The notes beneath the pieces are model-generated. The model made no database searches, was not told the origin of the DNA, and worked only from the letters and a program-made list of their open reading frames with translations. From Gracilaria vermiculophylla (Eukaryota > Rhodophyta > Florideophyceae > Gracilariales > Gracilariaceae), in contig JAHNZQ020000227.1 in assembly GCA_019155205.2 (NCBI GenBank), positions 1,093,953 to 1,124,934 on the forward strand: a stretch of 30,982 nucleotides of DNA. Reading direction: 5' to 3'. Shown piece after piece: positions 17,081 through 27,750 of the stretch. Numbering within the stretch: the first letter of the stretch is position 1; every line of letters begins with the position of its first letter. Both the position numbers and the translations under genes were made by a program.

Positions 17081-20000
17081 ATGCAGCCCAAGCCGATCCG
17101 CGTGGGCGCATGGGAACTGCACCACCACGTGCTCAAGCCCAGCCGCTGCCTGCTGCAGACGCACGCCGTGCGCCTCCACGCCGCGTTGCAGCGCCCCCAC
17201 GACTTCGTCACCTTCGTGTGCTCCAGCCACCCACCCACCCCCCACCCCCCTCCCGACGACGCTGCCGCCGGCCGCGTCACAATCCACCGCGTCCTGCTCG
17301 ATGCCGCCGGCGTCCCCCTGCGTTCCCTCGTGTCCGGTCCGTTCAAAGAGGCCTCCGCCAACACCATCACTGTGCACGAGCGCTTCGACTCTTTTGAGGT
17401 GGTGCGCAAGTTTCTCTATTGCGAGCCCATCAACATGGACATCGTTCCCTCCGAACTGCCACTCGTCGCAGACCGCTGGGGGCTCACCACTCTCTTTCGC
17501 GCCTGCTTCACCCACGCCGAGGAGCGGGCCCGAGCGCACAATGACACCCCCCGCATCCATGTCGCCGAGCTCGTCTCTCGGTTTTTGCCAATCATGGCCA
17601 TCGTCGATGTCCCCTCTCGCTTCAAGACCTACATAGCCATGCGCATGGCCATTGAGATGAGGGACCTTAACGCTTATTTTCGAGACAATCCTGTCCATAT
17701 TCCCCCGCTCTGTCGCGACGCCATCTGCTCTCTTCGCCACACCGACGGTGTCCAATGTCGCCGAAAGAAATCTGCCATCCTCACCGATGACGTTATCCCG
17801 GCCACCCACATTTCAAACCCTTCCGCCCAGCCCGTGCCGGACACGCTTGATTCTCAGGCGAAGTCTCCCTCTGCTGCTCGTGAGCAGCCCCACGACGCCG
17901 AATTACCGAACAATCCCGAAAACACACATGCATCTCCCGAACATCCTGCCAGGTCGGAGGACGAACCACCTTCGAAACCATCACCGGAGGCTTCAGAAAC
18001 CAGCAAACAGAGCCCCGACAATCAGGCGGCTGTAGAAGACAAGCATTCATCGCCACAAGGAGAGGAATCCCAGCCCTCCCAGAACGGCCATCTCGGTGAA
18101 GGGGAATCCGCCGAAGCCTCCACTCAATATTCCGCGACTTCCACGTCTTCAAGTAATACTGTTCCGGAGGGCCAGGAAGGAGATTGTAATCTGCCATCTC
18201 CGACCCCGGCAACGGTATCCAAGTCCCATGTGGATGACTGCTCTAACGGGCCACCACCAGAGCGACAGCATAGCAACGAGGGGGTAGACAGCCCTGAGCT
18301 CCAGACAACGCTGCAACCCAATGCAGCGTCCTCGTCTGATGCGAAAGCATCCGCTAAAGGCGCAACGCTTCTAGCTGACACGGGTGCACCAGTGCTGAAC
18401 TCGCATCATGATCAATCCAGCAAGGAAGAAGATGAAAGTGTTGGTCAAGTGACGACTCAGGGAGAGCCATCTTCGGAACAAGATACACCATGCTCCACCG
18501 TTCAAACAGAATCTATGGACCCCATGTCAGGACGAACCGAAGACGAAGCAACCAAAGAATCTGTGAATGCAACAGAAGAGGAGTATAATTGTCATAAGGA
18601 GAGTTCTACGAATAATTTTTCTGCGGAGCAGCGGGAGGAGCAAAGTCCACCGCAGGCCTGTGCTGAGAAGGAAAAGGAAACGACAGCTCATGCGTCACAG
18701 GGGTCTAGCTCGGCCCTGACTCGAGAGGGTGCTGCATTTATATCGCCCGCAGAAGGTATGGAAGAGACGAGCCCTGAAGCATCTGGTGAGAAGCCTGAGC
18801 CGGATGAAACTGCAGAGGCGAACCATCAACCTGATGAGGGAAATACCAATCAGTGCGAGGTTAATGACACCGAGCAGTTGGGGCCACAATCGAACGGAGT
18901 TGATGTACCTGCTTCGGCTCCCAGCGCTGAGGGAGATGGGAGCGGCGATGAAGAGGCCAGCGAACCTGCAAACGCTGAGGGGGGAGCTGAAGCTAGCGCT
19001 AGCGCTGATGCGCATTCGAACTCTGCCAATGAAGTTGATGGCGACGCAAACGCTGATGCGCATTCCGATGCGAGTGCCAACGCTGGTGATGAAGCTGATG
19101 GTGACGCCAATGCTGAAGCAAATAGTAACGCGGACGACAACAGTATCGCAGATGTTGAAAGCGTTGTAGCGGACAGCGCTAGTGTTGCAGCCTCGGAAGA
19201 AGCTGATTTGCCTGTGTACGAAATAGATCCGTCGGAGTCAGAGCCAAAGGAATGGCACAAGACTTTTGATGTATGGAATGTTTTTCATCAGCGCAATATG
19301 TTAGATGATGTCATTCACTACATGTGCAATTACGGTTGTGATAATTATATGCCTTTGTTGCTTGATGTCATCTTAAAACAACTGGAACCATGCTTATCTG
19401 ACGATGAGATCTTGCGTTTCCTACGGAAATGTGATTGGGTATGGGAAGCGCCGGCGTTCACGGTCTTGTCGGACTTGGGAAAGAATTGGGATCAAAGAGC
19501 ATGGAGACTGCTTGCCTGTGCGCGTACCGGGTACTATGGCGAGGGCAAGGAATACCAGATGTTTTGGAACTTCAAATCTCTTGCTGGTGCCATTCGGTCT
19601 CGTGCCACTGAAGTTGCCAACAAAGGTTCAGACAGTGATAGCGAGAGCTCTCATTCCAGTGCCCCTGATGATGGGTTTGCTGTCCAATGGGGTCAAAAGG
19701 TCGCGGATGACGAATTTGAGTTCACTATGTCTCTGAATGTCAGCGATGTTGGAGAACCGTGGGATGATTTGTCGCCGTTGTATCTGACGATTCGTTTACT
19801 GGAAAAGGACGACTCCGGCACAAGTCCGGAAAATGCAAAACGGAAAGTTACAGCACGTGTTAATGTAATCGAGAGCGGTTGTGGTTGTGTATTGGGTGGG
19901 GATGCACCAAGGATAGGGTCTATTGCGTCGAGCTCCGATGGGACGTTGATATGCTCGTTAATTGATGGTTTCCGGTTTTTGAATGGCAATCGCAACGTGA

Positions 20001-20284
20001 CAGGCGGAAACTCTTACTCGATAATGAACGGACAGGTCTTGAAGTCTTGGCTGGATAGACACAATCCGCAATGCGGTCTGGCATTCCACGTTCGTCTATA
20101 TGTGGCGCCACGCGACGAAAATAGCTCCGACACAGGATCCGAATCAAGTGATGAACTTGTAGATTGCACTTGCGGCTACTGTGAGTGTACCGGGTGTGAG
20201 CAGGCTAGTGAGGAAGAGAAGCATAGCAACTACAACTCGGATGATGAGAATGGCGGGGGCAGCGGTAACGAAAACGATAGCTAA
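17081..20284 (+). CDS. BTB/POZ-domain protein with a long acidic disordered middle and an unrecognised C-terminal region (1067 aa)
   Basis: Start ATG at 17081; sequence upstream in frame is low-complexity. Residues about 38-145 look like a BTB/POZ domain: DFVTFVCSS, a later HRVLLDAAGVPLRSLVSGPF segment, then EVVRKFLYCEPINM and LPLVADRWGL, the usual strand-helix order. Residues about 240-720 are disordered and rich in Ser, Glu, Pro, Asp and Ala, ending in degenerate Asn-Ala-Asp-Ala repeats. Residues about 724-850 are a helical region (WHKTFDVWNVFHQRNMLDDVIHY and similar), resembling the BACK-like stretch after BTB domains but far away from it. Residues about 865-1015 are beta-rich, and the end is acidic with a small cysteine cluster (CTCGYCECTGC). 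BTB proteins often act as adaptors for CUL3 ubiquitin ligases; that role is inferred. GC content falls along the gene. It is convergent with the SNARE gene. Confidence 0.82.
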   Translation: MQPKPIRVGAWELHHHVLKPSRCLLQTHAVRLHAALQRPHDFVTFVCSSHPPTPHPPPDDAAAGRVTIHRVLLDAAGVPLRSLVSGPFKEASANTITVHERFDSFEVVRKFLYCEPINMDIVPSELPLVADRWGLTTLFRACFTHAEERARAHNDTPRIHVAELVSRFLPIMAIVDVPSRFKTYIAMRMAIEMRDLNAYFRDNPVHIPPLCRDAICSLRHTDGVQCRRKKSAILTDDVIPATHISNPSAQPVPDTLDSQAKSPSAAREQPHDAELPNNPENTHASPEHPARSEDEPPSKPSPEASETSKQSPDNQAAVEDKHSSPQGEESQPSQNGHLGEGESAEASTQYSATSTSSSNTVPEGQEGDCNLPSPTPATVSKSHVDDCSNGPPPERQHSNEGVDSPELQTTLQPNAASSSDAKASAKGATLLADTGAPVLNSHHDQSSKEEDESVGQVTTQGEPSSEQDTPCSTVQTESMDPMSGRTEDEATKESVNATEEEYNCHKESSTNNFSAEQREEQSPPQACAEKEKETTAHASQGSSSALTREGAAFISPAEGMEETSPEASGEKPEPDETAEANHQPDEGNTNQCEVNDTEQLGPQSNGVDVPASAPSAEGDGSGDEEASEPANAEGGAEASASADAHSNSANEVDGDANADAHSDASANAGDEADGDANAEANSNADDNSIADVESVVADSASVAASEEADLPVYEIDPSESEPKEWHKTFDVWNVFHQRNMLDDVIHYMCNYGCDNYMPLLLDVILKQLEPCLSDDEILRFLRKCDWVWEAPAFTVLSDLGKNWDQRAWRLLACARTGYYGEGKEYQMFWNFKSLAGAIRSRATEVANKGSDSDSESSHSSAPDDGFAVQWGQKVADDEFEFTMSLNVSDVGEPWDDLSPLYLTIRLLEKDDSGTSPENAKRKVTARVNVIESGCGCVLGGDAPRIGSIASSSDGTLICSLIDGFRFLNGNRNVTGGNSYSIMNGQVLKSWLDRHNPQCGLAFHVRLYVAPRDENSSDTGSESSDELVDCTCGYCECTGCEQASEEEKHSNYNSDDENGGGSGNENDS

Positions 20285-20864
20285 CATGGAATGCCTTTTT
20301 TGGACAGTGATCTGTGGACGCAACTTGTGTGATAGTGCTGAACACAAGAAAGCGCATGCGTTGAGATCATTGCGGGGTTTTCTGAATTCGCATTGGATGA
20401 CTATGATTGCTGTATTTTCGCGGTTAGAGGTCAGATATGAGTGTAAAGGATGCGATCTGTATTACGAGGATGCAATAGAAAGCCGGACATCATGGGATGT
20501 AAATTTGCGTGTTTGATATTGTATGTTTGTGATGTTCAACACGGGGATGTTGGCTGCAAGCCAAGTCAAAGCGGCTTCCCGTTTTTTGGTGGAAATGTGA
20601 AGTTCCCACTAATGGAAGGATTTGGATACAATCAACCGTCAGTGATTACTGACCGAGAGATTAGTTAGTGGCAGCACAAACTTGGTTTTCAATACGCGAC
20701 TTAATTGGCGGTTGGTGGGTGTTGCAGCTGATGAATGACAAGATGATTGGTTGTACCAAGTGAGATCCAACGACGATGCCGCGCCAACCGTATGATGTGC
20801 ATGGTCTCCGTCGCGAATGATTACGCTGCAATACGACTGACATGCGAGGCAGCGCGGCATGTGT
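20285..20864. other. Convergent intergenic region
   Basis: 580 bases between the BTB stop and the SNARE stop on the other strand. Moderate composition and no supported ORF; it should hold both 3' UTRs and polyadenylation sites. No clear aataaa was noticed. Confidence 0.5.
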
Positions 20865-21497
20865 TCAAGTGGTGACCACCAGAACGGTGAGGACGAGGAA
20901 AGTGATGCAAAGACCTACAATGGTGCAGAAATTTCTGGGCCCTGTCTCTTCGATAAACTTATTCAACTTGCGATGCACGGCTTTCATCCGCGAGCGAGCG
21001 TCATCCATTTCGCCGCCGAGATCGTCGAGCATCTGACCCTGCTCTTCCAGCTCCTGGTGCATGTCTCTTCCCATGATGCCGATTCGCTCAACTGCGCTGG
21101 CAAGCTCGCCCAATTGAACGTCCTGGTGCCCCATCAGCTCCTCCTGCTGTCTCATCTCTTCGCCGATAAACGAGTCGTTTGCGCGCCGGATTTCGTCCAC
21201 GCGCGACGTGGACGCACTCGGAAAGAGCTCTCCGCGCTTCTTCAGAGCGAGAATGTTTGTCTGCATGTCAGACACGAAGTGCTGACGGGAGGCAATTTGA
21301 TGCTCCGACAGCCCGAAGCGCAGCCTGTCCTGTCGGGCGACCTGTATGGCGTCGGAGAGATCCTTCACGTCGCATTCCAGCGCCTGAAGGCGCGCCTGAT
21401 ACTGCGCGTCGGATATGCGCGAAATATCTTTCGACAGCGAAGCCCAGGCGGCTCGCACCTCCTCCTGCACAATTGGGAACGGGTCTTCCTGGGTCAT
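20865..21497 (-). CDS. Qc-SNARE of the syntaxin-6/SYP61 family (210 aa)
   Basis: The start at 21497 (MTQEDPFPIV) matches the usual N-terminus of the family; the frame upstream is composition-driven. Residues about 4-95 are the syntaxin-6 N-terminal helical domain (DPFPIVQEEVRAAW, later RQHFVSDMQTNILALKK). Residues about 118-178 are the SNARE motif, with the zero-layer glutamine at Gln153 in HQELEEQGQMLDDLGGEMD. Residues about 191-208 are the C-terminal membrane anchor, leaving only a two-residue lumenal tail. The length is normal for the family. Such SNAREs work in fusion at the trans-Golgi network and endosomes, contributing one helix to a four-helix bundle. The gene is intronless here and runs in the same direction as the GT92 gene upstream of it. 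Confidence 0.92.
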   Translation of the reverse strand: MTQEDPFPIVQEEVRAAWASLSKDISRISDAQYQARLQALECDVKDLSDAIQVARQDRLRFGLSEHQIASRQHFVSDMQTNILALKKRGELFPSASTSRVDEIRRANDSFIGEEMRQQEELMGHQDVQLGELASAVERIGIMGRDMHQELEEQGQMLDDLGGEMDDARSRMKAVHRKLNKFIEETGPRNFCTIVGLCITFLVLTVLVVTT

Positions 21498-21987
21498 GCT
21501 TGCGCCACGCGCACAATTTCGCGGACCTGGGCAAAGCGTGATCAATTGAGGGGCGAGGGTTGCGACGCTGCTCCACGAGAGCGAGCAGCTGTGCGGACGA
21601 GGCGCGCGTCCGAAAGAACAAGCAATTCTTGACGACGGATGAGCGCTGGCGGAGGTGGAGTTTGGAGCGCGGCGGAAGACCAAGGGGTCGCGAAGGGTCG
21701 GGAGAACTACTCGCCTCGCGAGCTTTGAGAAGGGTGTCTTCGGCTGCAGCTTTATGCGACGCGTGTCTTCCACGTGGCAAACAATTTTTCTGCTGGCAAG
21801 CAGTGACGTGGCCTCACGCATGTGCCTATGTAGTTGAACCTCTGGACAAGCCCCGCAGCCCCGATTCTCGCTCTTGTTAACCGTCCCAATTCCTTCTCTC
21901 GTTCTCTTCTGCTATCAATAAAAAAAGTTCTCTTTCGTCCTGGTTCACTTTTTCTCTCTCATGCGCCTTCTTCATCATCTCAGACTG
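21498..21987. other. Intergenic region between the GT92 and SNARE genes
   Basis: Both flanking genes are on the minus strand, so this holds the SNARE promoter (21500-21800, GC-rich) and the GT92 3' flank (21850-21987). The latter is a long pyrimidine-rich stretch on the plus strand (purine-rich in the sense direction), interrupted by caataaaaaaag. Confidence 0.5.
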
Positions 21988-23514
21988 TTAATCTTTTTCA
22001 TCGTGCCTAACAAGTTCTGCTTTCTTCAAGCTGCGAGACATAACGCGCCTCCAGTGGTTTCGAAAGACCGTGAAGCTATCCGTGTTCCTTTTCATCAGAT
22101 GATCAATTGGCGGTTTTTCTACACTCCACAATGCGGAAAAAGATTCCCAGGATTTGACTACCATCGAATTTCGTCCCCCTTTTCCTTTTCGAACATAATC
22201 AGACCACGACCTGAATTTCATGTGTACAACTTCCATTTCGATCCCTGAGATGGCTTGATGATGTTTCGAGTTTTCAAGTGTGCGATACCCTTTTCCAAGA
22301 GATACGCGGTGTACATGACTGTCGGGAATCGTATGATCAAGCCATACAATTGGCTTGGTCAGATTGTCTTGTTGATCCGCGATATGCCAGTATGCTTCTG
22401 CCACAGGAAGCCTGGGCGGAAGCACATAGCCCGAGGAACCAAGACTTATGGAACTTAATCTCACCTGTGAGTAACCTTCTTCTTCTTTCACACTCTTCAA
22501 GTACAACTTCAGCGCATTCTTTGCGGCAATCTTTCGTCCACCCCATGCCATAATGTACTCATCCACGTCGATAAGAACTGCCCATTTGCATCGTCGACGG
22601 CCATGGACAATGAAGTGGTTTTGAGCCTGAATTTGAGATTTTTTCCACGGCCAGTGTATCACCTCTACATCAATTTTATTTGCAAACATTTTGGACAGCT
22701 TTTCTTGCTTATTATTGTCATATAAATACACATGATCCACTCCAATTTTGCGATGGTACTCAATCCATTCCGGAAGGTATTCAATGAACAACTTTTCTTG
22801 TGTCATTAGACAAGTCTGAAACCGTCTCTCAATTCTTTGCGGAATCTCATCGATTTGGCCATCCCAAAACAAATCGCTCCAAAGTAAATACGACCCATCT
22901 CTCAGTAGACTCATTTTTCTTACTTCTCTTTCTAATAGTGCATGGGTTTGATTGTTTGTTCCGTTTCTAAAAATTTTCGGTGACACTACAAGAGACAATC
23001 GATCTCCAAGGTTTATAGTTCTTTTCATATCACATCCGTACATGCCACCTGCTTCGAAGCTAAGCGCGTATCTATCCCCACCGACCAGGCAAGAAGTAAT
23101 ATCTAGTTCTACAACTTTTCTTCTTTTATCATCAAAGATATATGTTCCATACGCATACAGAAATATACTCATAGATAATTTGCTTCCATATTTTTCCCCA
23201 CTGCAAACGGCTGATGAAGCGAAGACATAAGGCTTATCGTTTTCTTGTAGATCATTTCTACTCTTCTCATCCAGATAAACACCTGAAAGAAATCTCTGAA
23301 GACCAGGTGGTTGCACGGGTCGAGTTCTCCGATTGCCATTACTTTCAGATACATATGTTCCTGGCGGTTTTCTTTTATTTCTCAAAGAAAAAGAAATGTT
23401 GGCCGAATTTCTATGATTTATAACAAGGAAGCGTATTACGTACATGATCAAGAAGAATAAAATAGAAGAGGCTGATAAGAAGAAATCTGAAGAGTACCTT
23501 TTCCCGTTTTTCAT
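21988..23514 (-). CDS. Glycosyltransferase family 92 (DUF23) type II membrane protein (508 aa)
   Basis: Residues 1-10 are cytosolic and residues about 12-32 form a membrane anchor (FFLSASSILFFLIMYVIRFL), followed by a basic stem, as in Golgi type II glycosyltransferases. Residues about 232-480 are a GT92 catalytic domain: EKLFIEYLPEWIEYHRKIGV, DHVYLYDNN, a Q-x-Q-A-Q-NH segment, CKWAVLIDVDEYI with the metal-binding D-V-D at 316-318, and late HxxF/W motifs. GT92 enzymes commonly transfer galactose to N-glycans or related acceptors; the substrate here is unknown. The length fits the family. The coding sequence is much more AT-rich than the genes to its left, matching the neighbouring AT-rich transposon region. 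The start at 23514 gives the anchor at the N-terminus and is preceded by no better Met. Confidence 0.9.
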   Translation of the reverse strand: MKNGKRYSSDFFLSASSILFFLIMYVIRFLVINHRNSANISFSLRNKRKPPGTYVSESNGNRRTRPVQPPGLQRFLSGVYLDEKSRNDLQENDKPYVFASSAVCSGEKYGSKLSMSIFLYAYGTYIFDDKRRKVVELDITSCLVGGDRYALSFEAGGMYGCDMKRTINLGDRLSLVVSPKIFRNGTNNQTHALLEREVRKMSLLRDGSYLLWSDLFWDGQIDEIPQRIERRFQTCLMTQEKLFIEYLPEWIEYHRKIGVDHVYLYDNNKQEKLSKMFANKIDVEVIHWPWKKSQIQAQNHFIVHGRRRCKWAVLIDVDEYIMAWGGRKIAAKNALKLYLKSVKEEEGYSQVRLSSISLGSSGYVLPPRLPVAEAYWHIADQQDNLTKPIVWLDHTIPDSHVHRVSLGKGYRTLENSKHHQAISGIEMEVVHMKFRSWSDYVRKGKGGRNSMVVKSWESFSALWSVEKPPIDHLMKRNTDSFTVFRNHWRRVMSRSLKKAELVRHDEKD

Positions 23515-24646
23515 CTCGAAAGATACTCAGCTGAGTTGCTCTTGAATTATGTTTCGTGTTGTGCGATTGGACCGGTGGTCAATAAATGGGGACGTAAGCT
23601 TTGGATTTGTCGTTGCCAGCCACAGATGAGCACGGCTTAACTTCAAGGGGAAGAAGGTGAGGAGAGAAAGATAGGATTCTCTTAGACTTCGAATAGCCTC
23701 TCCCCCGCACTAACTAGAGAGGCAGTAGGTGTTGGTCGACCCTTGATGCGAGGTTGCGAGTTTAGCGTTGTCCAGTCAGCGAAGGAAATACTTACAAACA
23801 ACAGGTCACGAAAATGGAGATATAGAAATTCTAATAAATTTTCTTAATGCTGACAGCGAGCAATTCAAATTATTGCATAACGTACAATTCGCTGTAGTGT
23901 AACGTAGCCGAAAATTAGTACAAATTATTTATGCGACTGTACCGTAGTGCTTCATTTCTATGTTTGATCTGGGGTACATTTCTTCTAATAAACTATGTCT
24001 ACCTTTCTTATCTCCCCTCTTCATATTTAACGAGCACTTCTAAGTCTTAATCTTCAGAATAGATATGGCCTTCATGTACTCATCGGCACCTGCGAGGCAG
24101 AGTAAATTAGTGGCCCGTGAACATCTACAACTCAATATTCAAAACACAAAATTGGAAGAACCTGACGGATTTGTATTAAAAAGTAATTCAATATTTTTAT
24201 CTGTTCATAAAAGGCCGAGCCATGATCATCAATCCTTATTTTTCATTTATTTTGCGAAGAAGTTGTGATAACTCTACAAGCTTTTGAAATTGTGATAGGC
24301 GCTGTGTCACAGGAATCAACTGTCACTTCGTGGGGCCTTCGCATTACTTGGAATAATGTATTTGTTGCGCAATAAATGGGATGAACATTATCGGTGAACA
24401 AAAAAACTATAATATAGGTTTAAGACTACAGAGCTTTAATAGAATTCAATGAACACAGTATTATTCCATCTCATACAGGTTCAACAACATAACCACACAG
24501 ATATCTTACTCGTCAGTTATGCAGACATGTTATTCTATAGGGATCCAGGCACGAATAACAGACTGTTTCAAAAACATATGACATGCTGTAAAATGTCAGA
24601 AAACTACCAAACGACTACTGCACGCCTACAAATATGGGTCTTCAAG
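23515..24646. other. AT-rich intergenic region
   Basis: The first 150 bases are the likely GT92 promoter; no clear TATA box stands out. The rest is AT-rich without recognisable coding or terminal repeats. A 67-codon frame at 24065-24268 has no recognisable features. Confidence 0.45.
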
Positions 24647-24648
24647 TA

Positions 24649-24671
24649 CAAAAAACGTTTCAAAAACATAT
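24649..24671. repeat. Left terminal inverted repeat of the Tc1/mariner element
   Basis: Starts ca after the TA at 24647 and contains cgtttcaaaaacatat. It pairs with 28603-28623, with one mismatch over the 16-base core and a short length difference before it. Confidence 0.75.
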
Positions 24672-25049
24672 TTTCATCACCACAAAATCTTTAGTGCGAA
24701 TATCTCAATATTTGTTTTGCATTGTTTCTTCTCTAAAACATTATTGCAATTATTAAGCATCAAATTGATGTCTCTTTCCACAGTTAAAATTGTTACAGAT
24801 TTACAGCACGTTTCATACAGTTTTTGAGTTCCAAAACTGTCTCAAAATGCCTTTTACGCGCGTAACCTATCTTGGCCAGCAGTCCCTGAACGCCTTTGAG
24901 TGGGTTCAAATCTGACGAGCGCACGGGCAACCATAAAACAGATATATTTGACTCCTGCACCCAATTTTGATTAAAGATGCAGTATGTACTGACATATTAT
25001 CTTGTTGAAAAATGAATTTTTTTAAAAAGCACAATAATAAAACGAAAGC

Positions 25050-27290
25050 ACAACATTGTACAGAACTTATTAAAATTAATTCGCATTTTAATTGCAATGC
25101 ATTCCAGAGTTTTTTTTTGGCACTTTGCCGAGCTACTGGATTCCGATTAGGCCGTATACATGATTACAGATACTGTCGCGGGCGCAATTCACGTCCGTTT
25201 GCAAGATGGACTTCGTAGTAATAGACCCGGCGCCTGCCTGGCGACGTGGCACGCACGCGGCAGCTACGCGCGGCCCGTTGGCTGCAGTATGGGCCTCGGC
25301 TGGCATCTGTCTTGCACGGTTAATTCAGTGTTTTTTTCTGTTTTATTTACTTAGTTATTTCGGCCATCTCGGGCCTGAAACTTCAATATTTCGCGCGACG
25401 GCACTACGGCTGTCACGACCAATGATCCGCACGAAGCGGGATCTTCGGTCTGAATGTAGAGCAATCGCTCCCTCGTAGGGGCGATGCGCTGTCTCTCTCA
25501 TGAGAGCTACCCGGTTTGCCGGCCGTCACCTCCGTGTTGTATGAGGGCACGTGGTGATTTTGTTCCACTTCCGGGTCTGGCTACAAAGGAGCTACTGTAC
25601 GGCACACGTGTGCACCAACTGCCGGATTGCCGGATGCGCCGTGGCAGTACGGTCAAGGCCACACACGTAGAAGGGGCGTCGAGCAATGCTGGTATTATCT
25701 AGATATTTATTGTTATGTTAGTGTAATGATTAGACCGTGCATATAAGCCGGCATGACCGTCGCACTGTACGGCAAGTAAACCTCAAGGAGAAACTTGGGC
25801 TCTAACTTCATCCGCTTTTCGCGCGGCTTCAGACCCTCACGGGATCTTTCGCCGATTACTCGGACTAGTTACCCGACCTCTGCCGCCGAGGAATGTTATT
25901 ACCGTGGTACGGACTATTTTTATTTGTTGTTTTTGTTGTTTGTTCACGTTTCGACCGTCGTTCGGCTCTATAATTTCCGCTCTACTCCGTAGGCTTGGCC
26001 CATATTTTTGGGATACTGTTCGCTCGACTCACGAGTCTGTGCTCCGCTGCGCAGATCGTGTAATATTATTTGTTGTCGCTCCCCGCCATTGCGGCTCACT
26101 CTGCACATCGCGCTGCGGCTCCGCACCTCCAACACTGCTGGCCGATTCACCCTACATCTCCGTCTGCACGGCAGGAAGGGGTCGTTCGGATTTACATCCG
26201 GCTAGTCGCGACCCTATCGGAGGGCTCTTTCACCGTGCTACTCATCAAGGGAGCAAGGCTGGACACCTTGGGTGTCTTGTCCGCTCGCGCGGCTTGACTC
26301 CACACTGGACTTGCCGCCCACGCGGATAACTGCCCACACCTTTAAACAGTACGCCGTAGATTACGGAATTCAACCGTCCGTGACGCCGAAAACCATTTTC
26401 TGGACTATTCTTAACTTCTTTCAGGTTTGTTACCGTACATGATTATCCACGTCGGACCTTCACTTTACAGCTTTCAGAAAACGTCCGCCACCCGTGTGAT
26501 ACCCTCAGTTTTTTCTTTCAAAGTAGTAGTGCACAACGTCCGTCAGAAGTTTGTGTTGACTCCGAAAGCGTGAGTTCCTAAAGGTGGTCTCCGTTAATCA
26601 CTGTCACAAGCCGGAGAAATCCTGAAAGTGAATCCGCAAACCCCTACCTATAAAGGAGGTTCATTAAGTGGCCAATCCTCCTACAGACGCTGCTACGAGG
26701 CGATCTGGGCATCGGCGTCTTAGAAACCTAAGGATGTTTGACGAGCGTCTGTAACCGAGAAAATAAACGTAGATTCAAGGGTTCTTGGTTTACTTCCCCA
26801 AGAGCGGAGCTCGACCGGCAGCTTAAGCACCTCGCCGAAAGTCCGTTTCGGCAGGTCTCACTACTATAGAAATATCTGCACCAATTAACAAAGATAAATG
26901 TTACTGTTACTCAAGGGTACTGTAGCGCACGTGTGCTGCGCTTTGCACCGCGTGGCTCAGTTAATAAAATACGAGCCCGGCATAGTAATACCCCGCCAAA
27001 AAGCCACACCACAATATCAGCTTAGGATCCCCTGTACTACAACGCGCTCAACGAGGCTTGCCCAAAACCCACACGGCCCAATATATTACCCGGCCGCGCC
27101 GAGATAGGTCCCATATATTACAAGGAGTTCTTACCGAAAATTACGGAAACTGTATTAATCACAGGACATGCAGGATATTCGGTTTCTCCATTCGTCTTTC
27201 TCCTGCAACTGTTCCAATAGCTTGGCCTCGGAATCACGACCGGCTCGTGTGCCTCACCCGAGAAAGGCTCTGCCCCTGAACCATCTCATT
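25050..27290. mobile_element. Insertion of unknown type inside the Tc1/mariner transposase gene
   Basis: The transposase reads up to about 27290 (NVRNSL) and resumes at about 25060 (LLCFLKKFIFQQ), so the sequence between them is inserted. The inner part, 25130-26490, is more GC-rich than its flanks. It has a TATA-like atataag at about 25740 and gcaagtaaa about 30 bases later, an arrangement seen in LTRs. Open frames of 60-140 codons on the plus strand (for example 25904-26329) match nothing I recognise. Boundaries and target duplication were not resolved. A solo LTR sits inside it at 26495-27041. Confidence 0.55.
26490..27046 (-). mobile_element. Solo LTR B with target duplication, minus orientation
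   Basis: The LTR proper is 26495-27041 (547 bp). In the minus direction it starts TGTAGTAC and ends GTATCACA. It is flanked by acccg (26490-26494) and acgcg (27042-27046), a 5-bp target duplication with one mismatch. It shares many blocks in order with solo LTR A, such as ttagg near the start, ggtttctaag, ggagaccaccttt and acggacgttgtgc near the end. No internal retroelement sequence flanks it, hence solo. Confidence 0.88.
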
Positions 27291-27750
27291 AGAGGGAGTT
27301 ACGAACATTCTCCGTGGTAATATCCCCTCTGGGGTATTGCACTGTAGCATTCATGGTTTTTTCAATAAATACAATGTCAGTTAGACCTTTTCTAGAAAAA
27401 CCAGCCCAGACCACTACAGACCCTTTACTACAATGCCTGGTACAAATTTTAAAATGGCCTTCACGACGATCGTGTCGACAGAATTTGTAGCAATCTGGTC
27501 CGTCCAATTGCAACTTTTCTTTATCAGGAGAAATACCTTTCTTCTGTTCTTTTCTCCAGTAGGCCTTTTTGACGCACCAATCAGCTCTCGTTTGCTTGTA
27601 ATGGTCCTAGAGAAAGACGTTCTTTTCCATTTAATTATTGTTAAAAAACTTTGTGTTTTTCATCTGCCTTTAGTTAGTTGTGATTGGGATTCATTTCAAT
27701 GTTTTTGCACAATACATTTCTTTTGCACAAATATCTTTTAATTCCTCTTT

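Noticed and set aside
21498..21821. N-terminal extension of the SNARE to 318 residues
   Set aside because: Syntaxin-6 family proteins start close to the DPF motif and the extra part has no conserved features.
24793..24815. tacagcacgtttcatacag as the left end of the Tc1/mariner element
   Set aside because: It is the coding sequence for the transposase C-terminus; a better match to the right end, with outer TA, lies at 24647-24671.
25590..26440. LTR bounded by tgtacggcac (25596) and ccgtaca (about 26435)
   Set aside because: The short ends look like inverted repeats, but the flanking five bases (gctac and tgatt) do not match.
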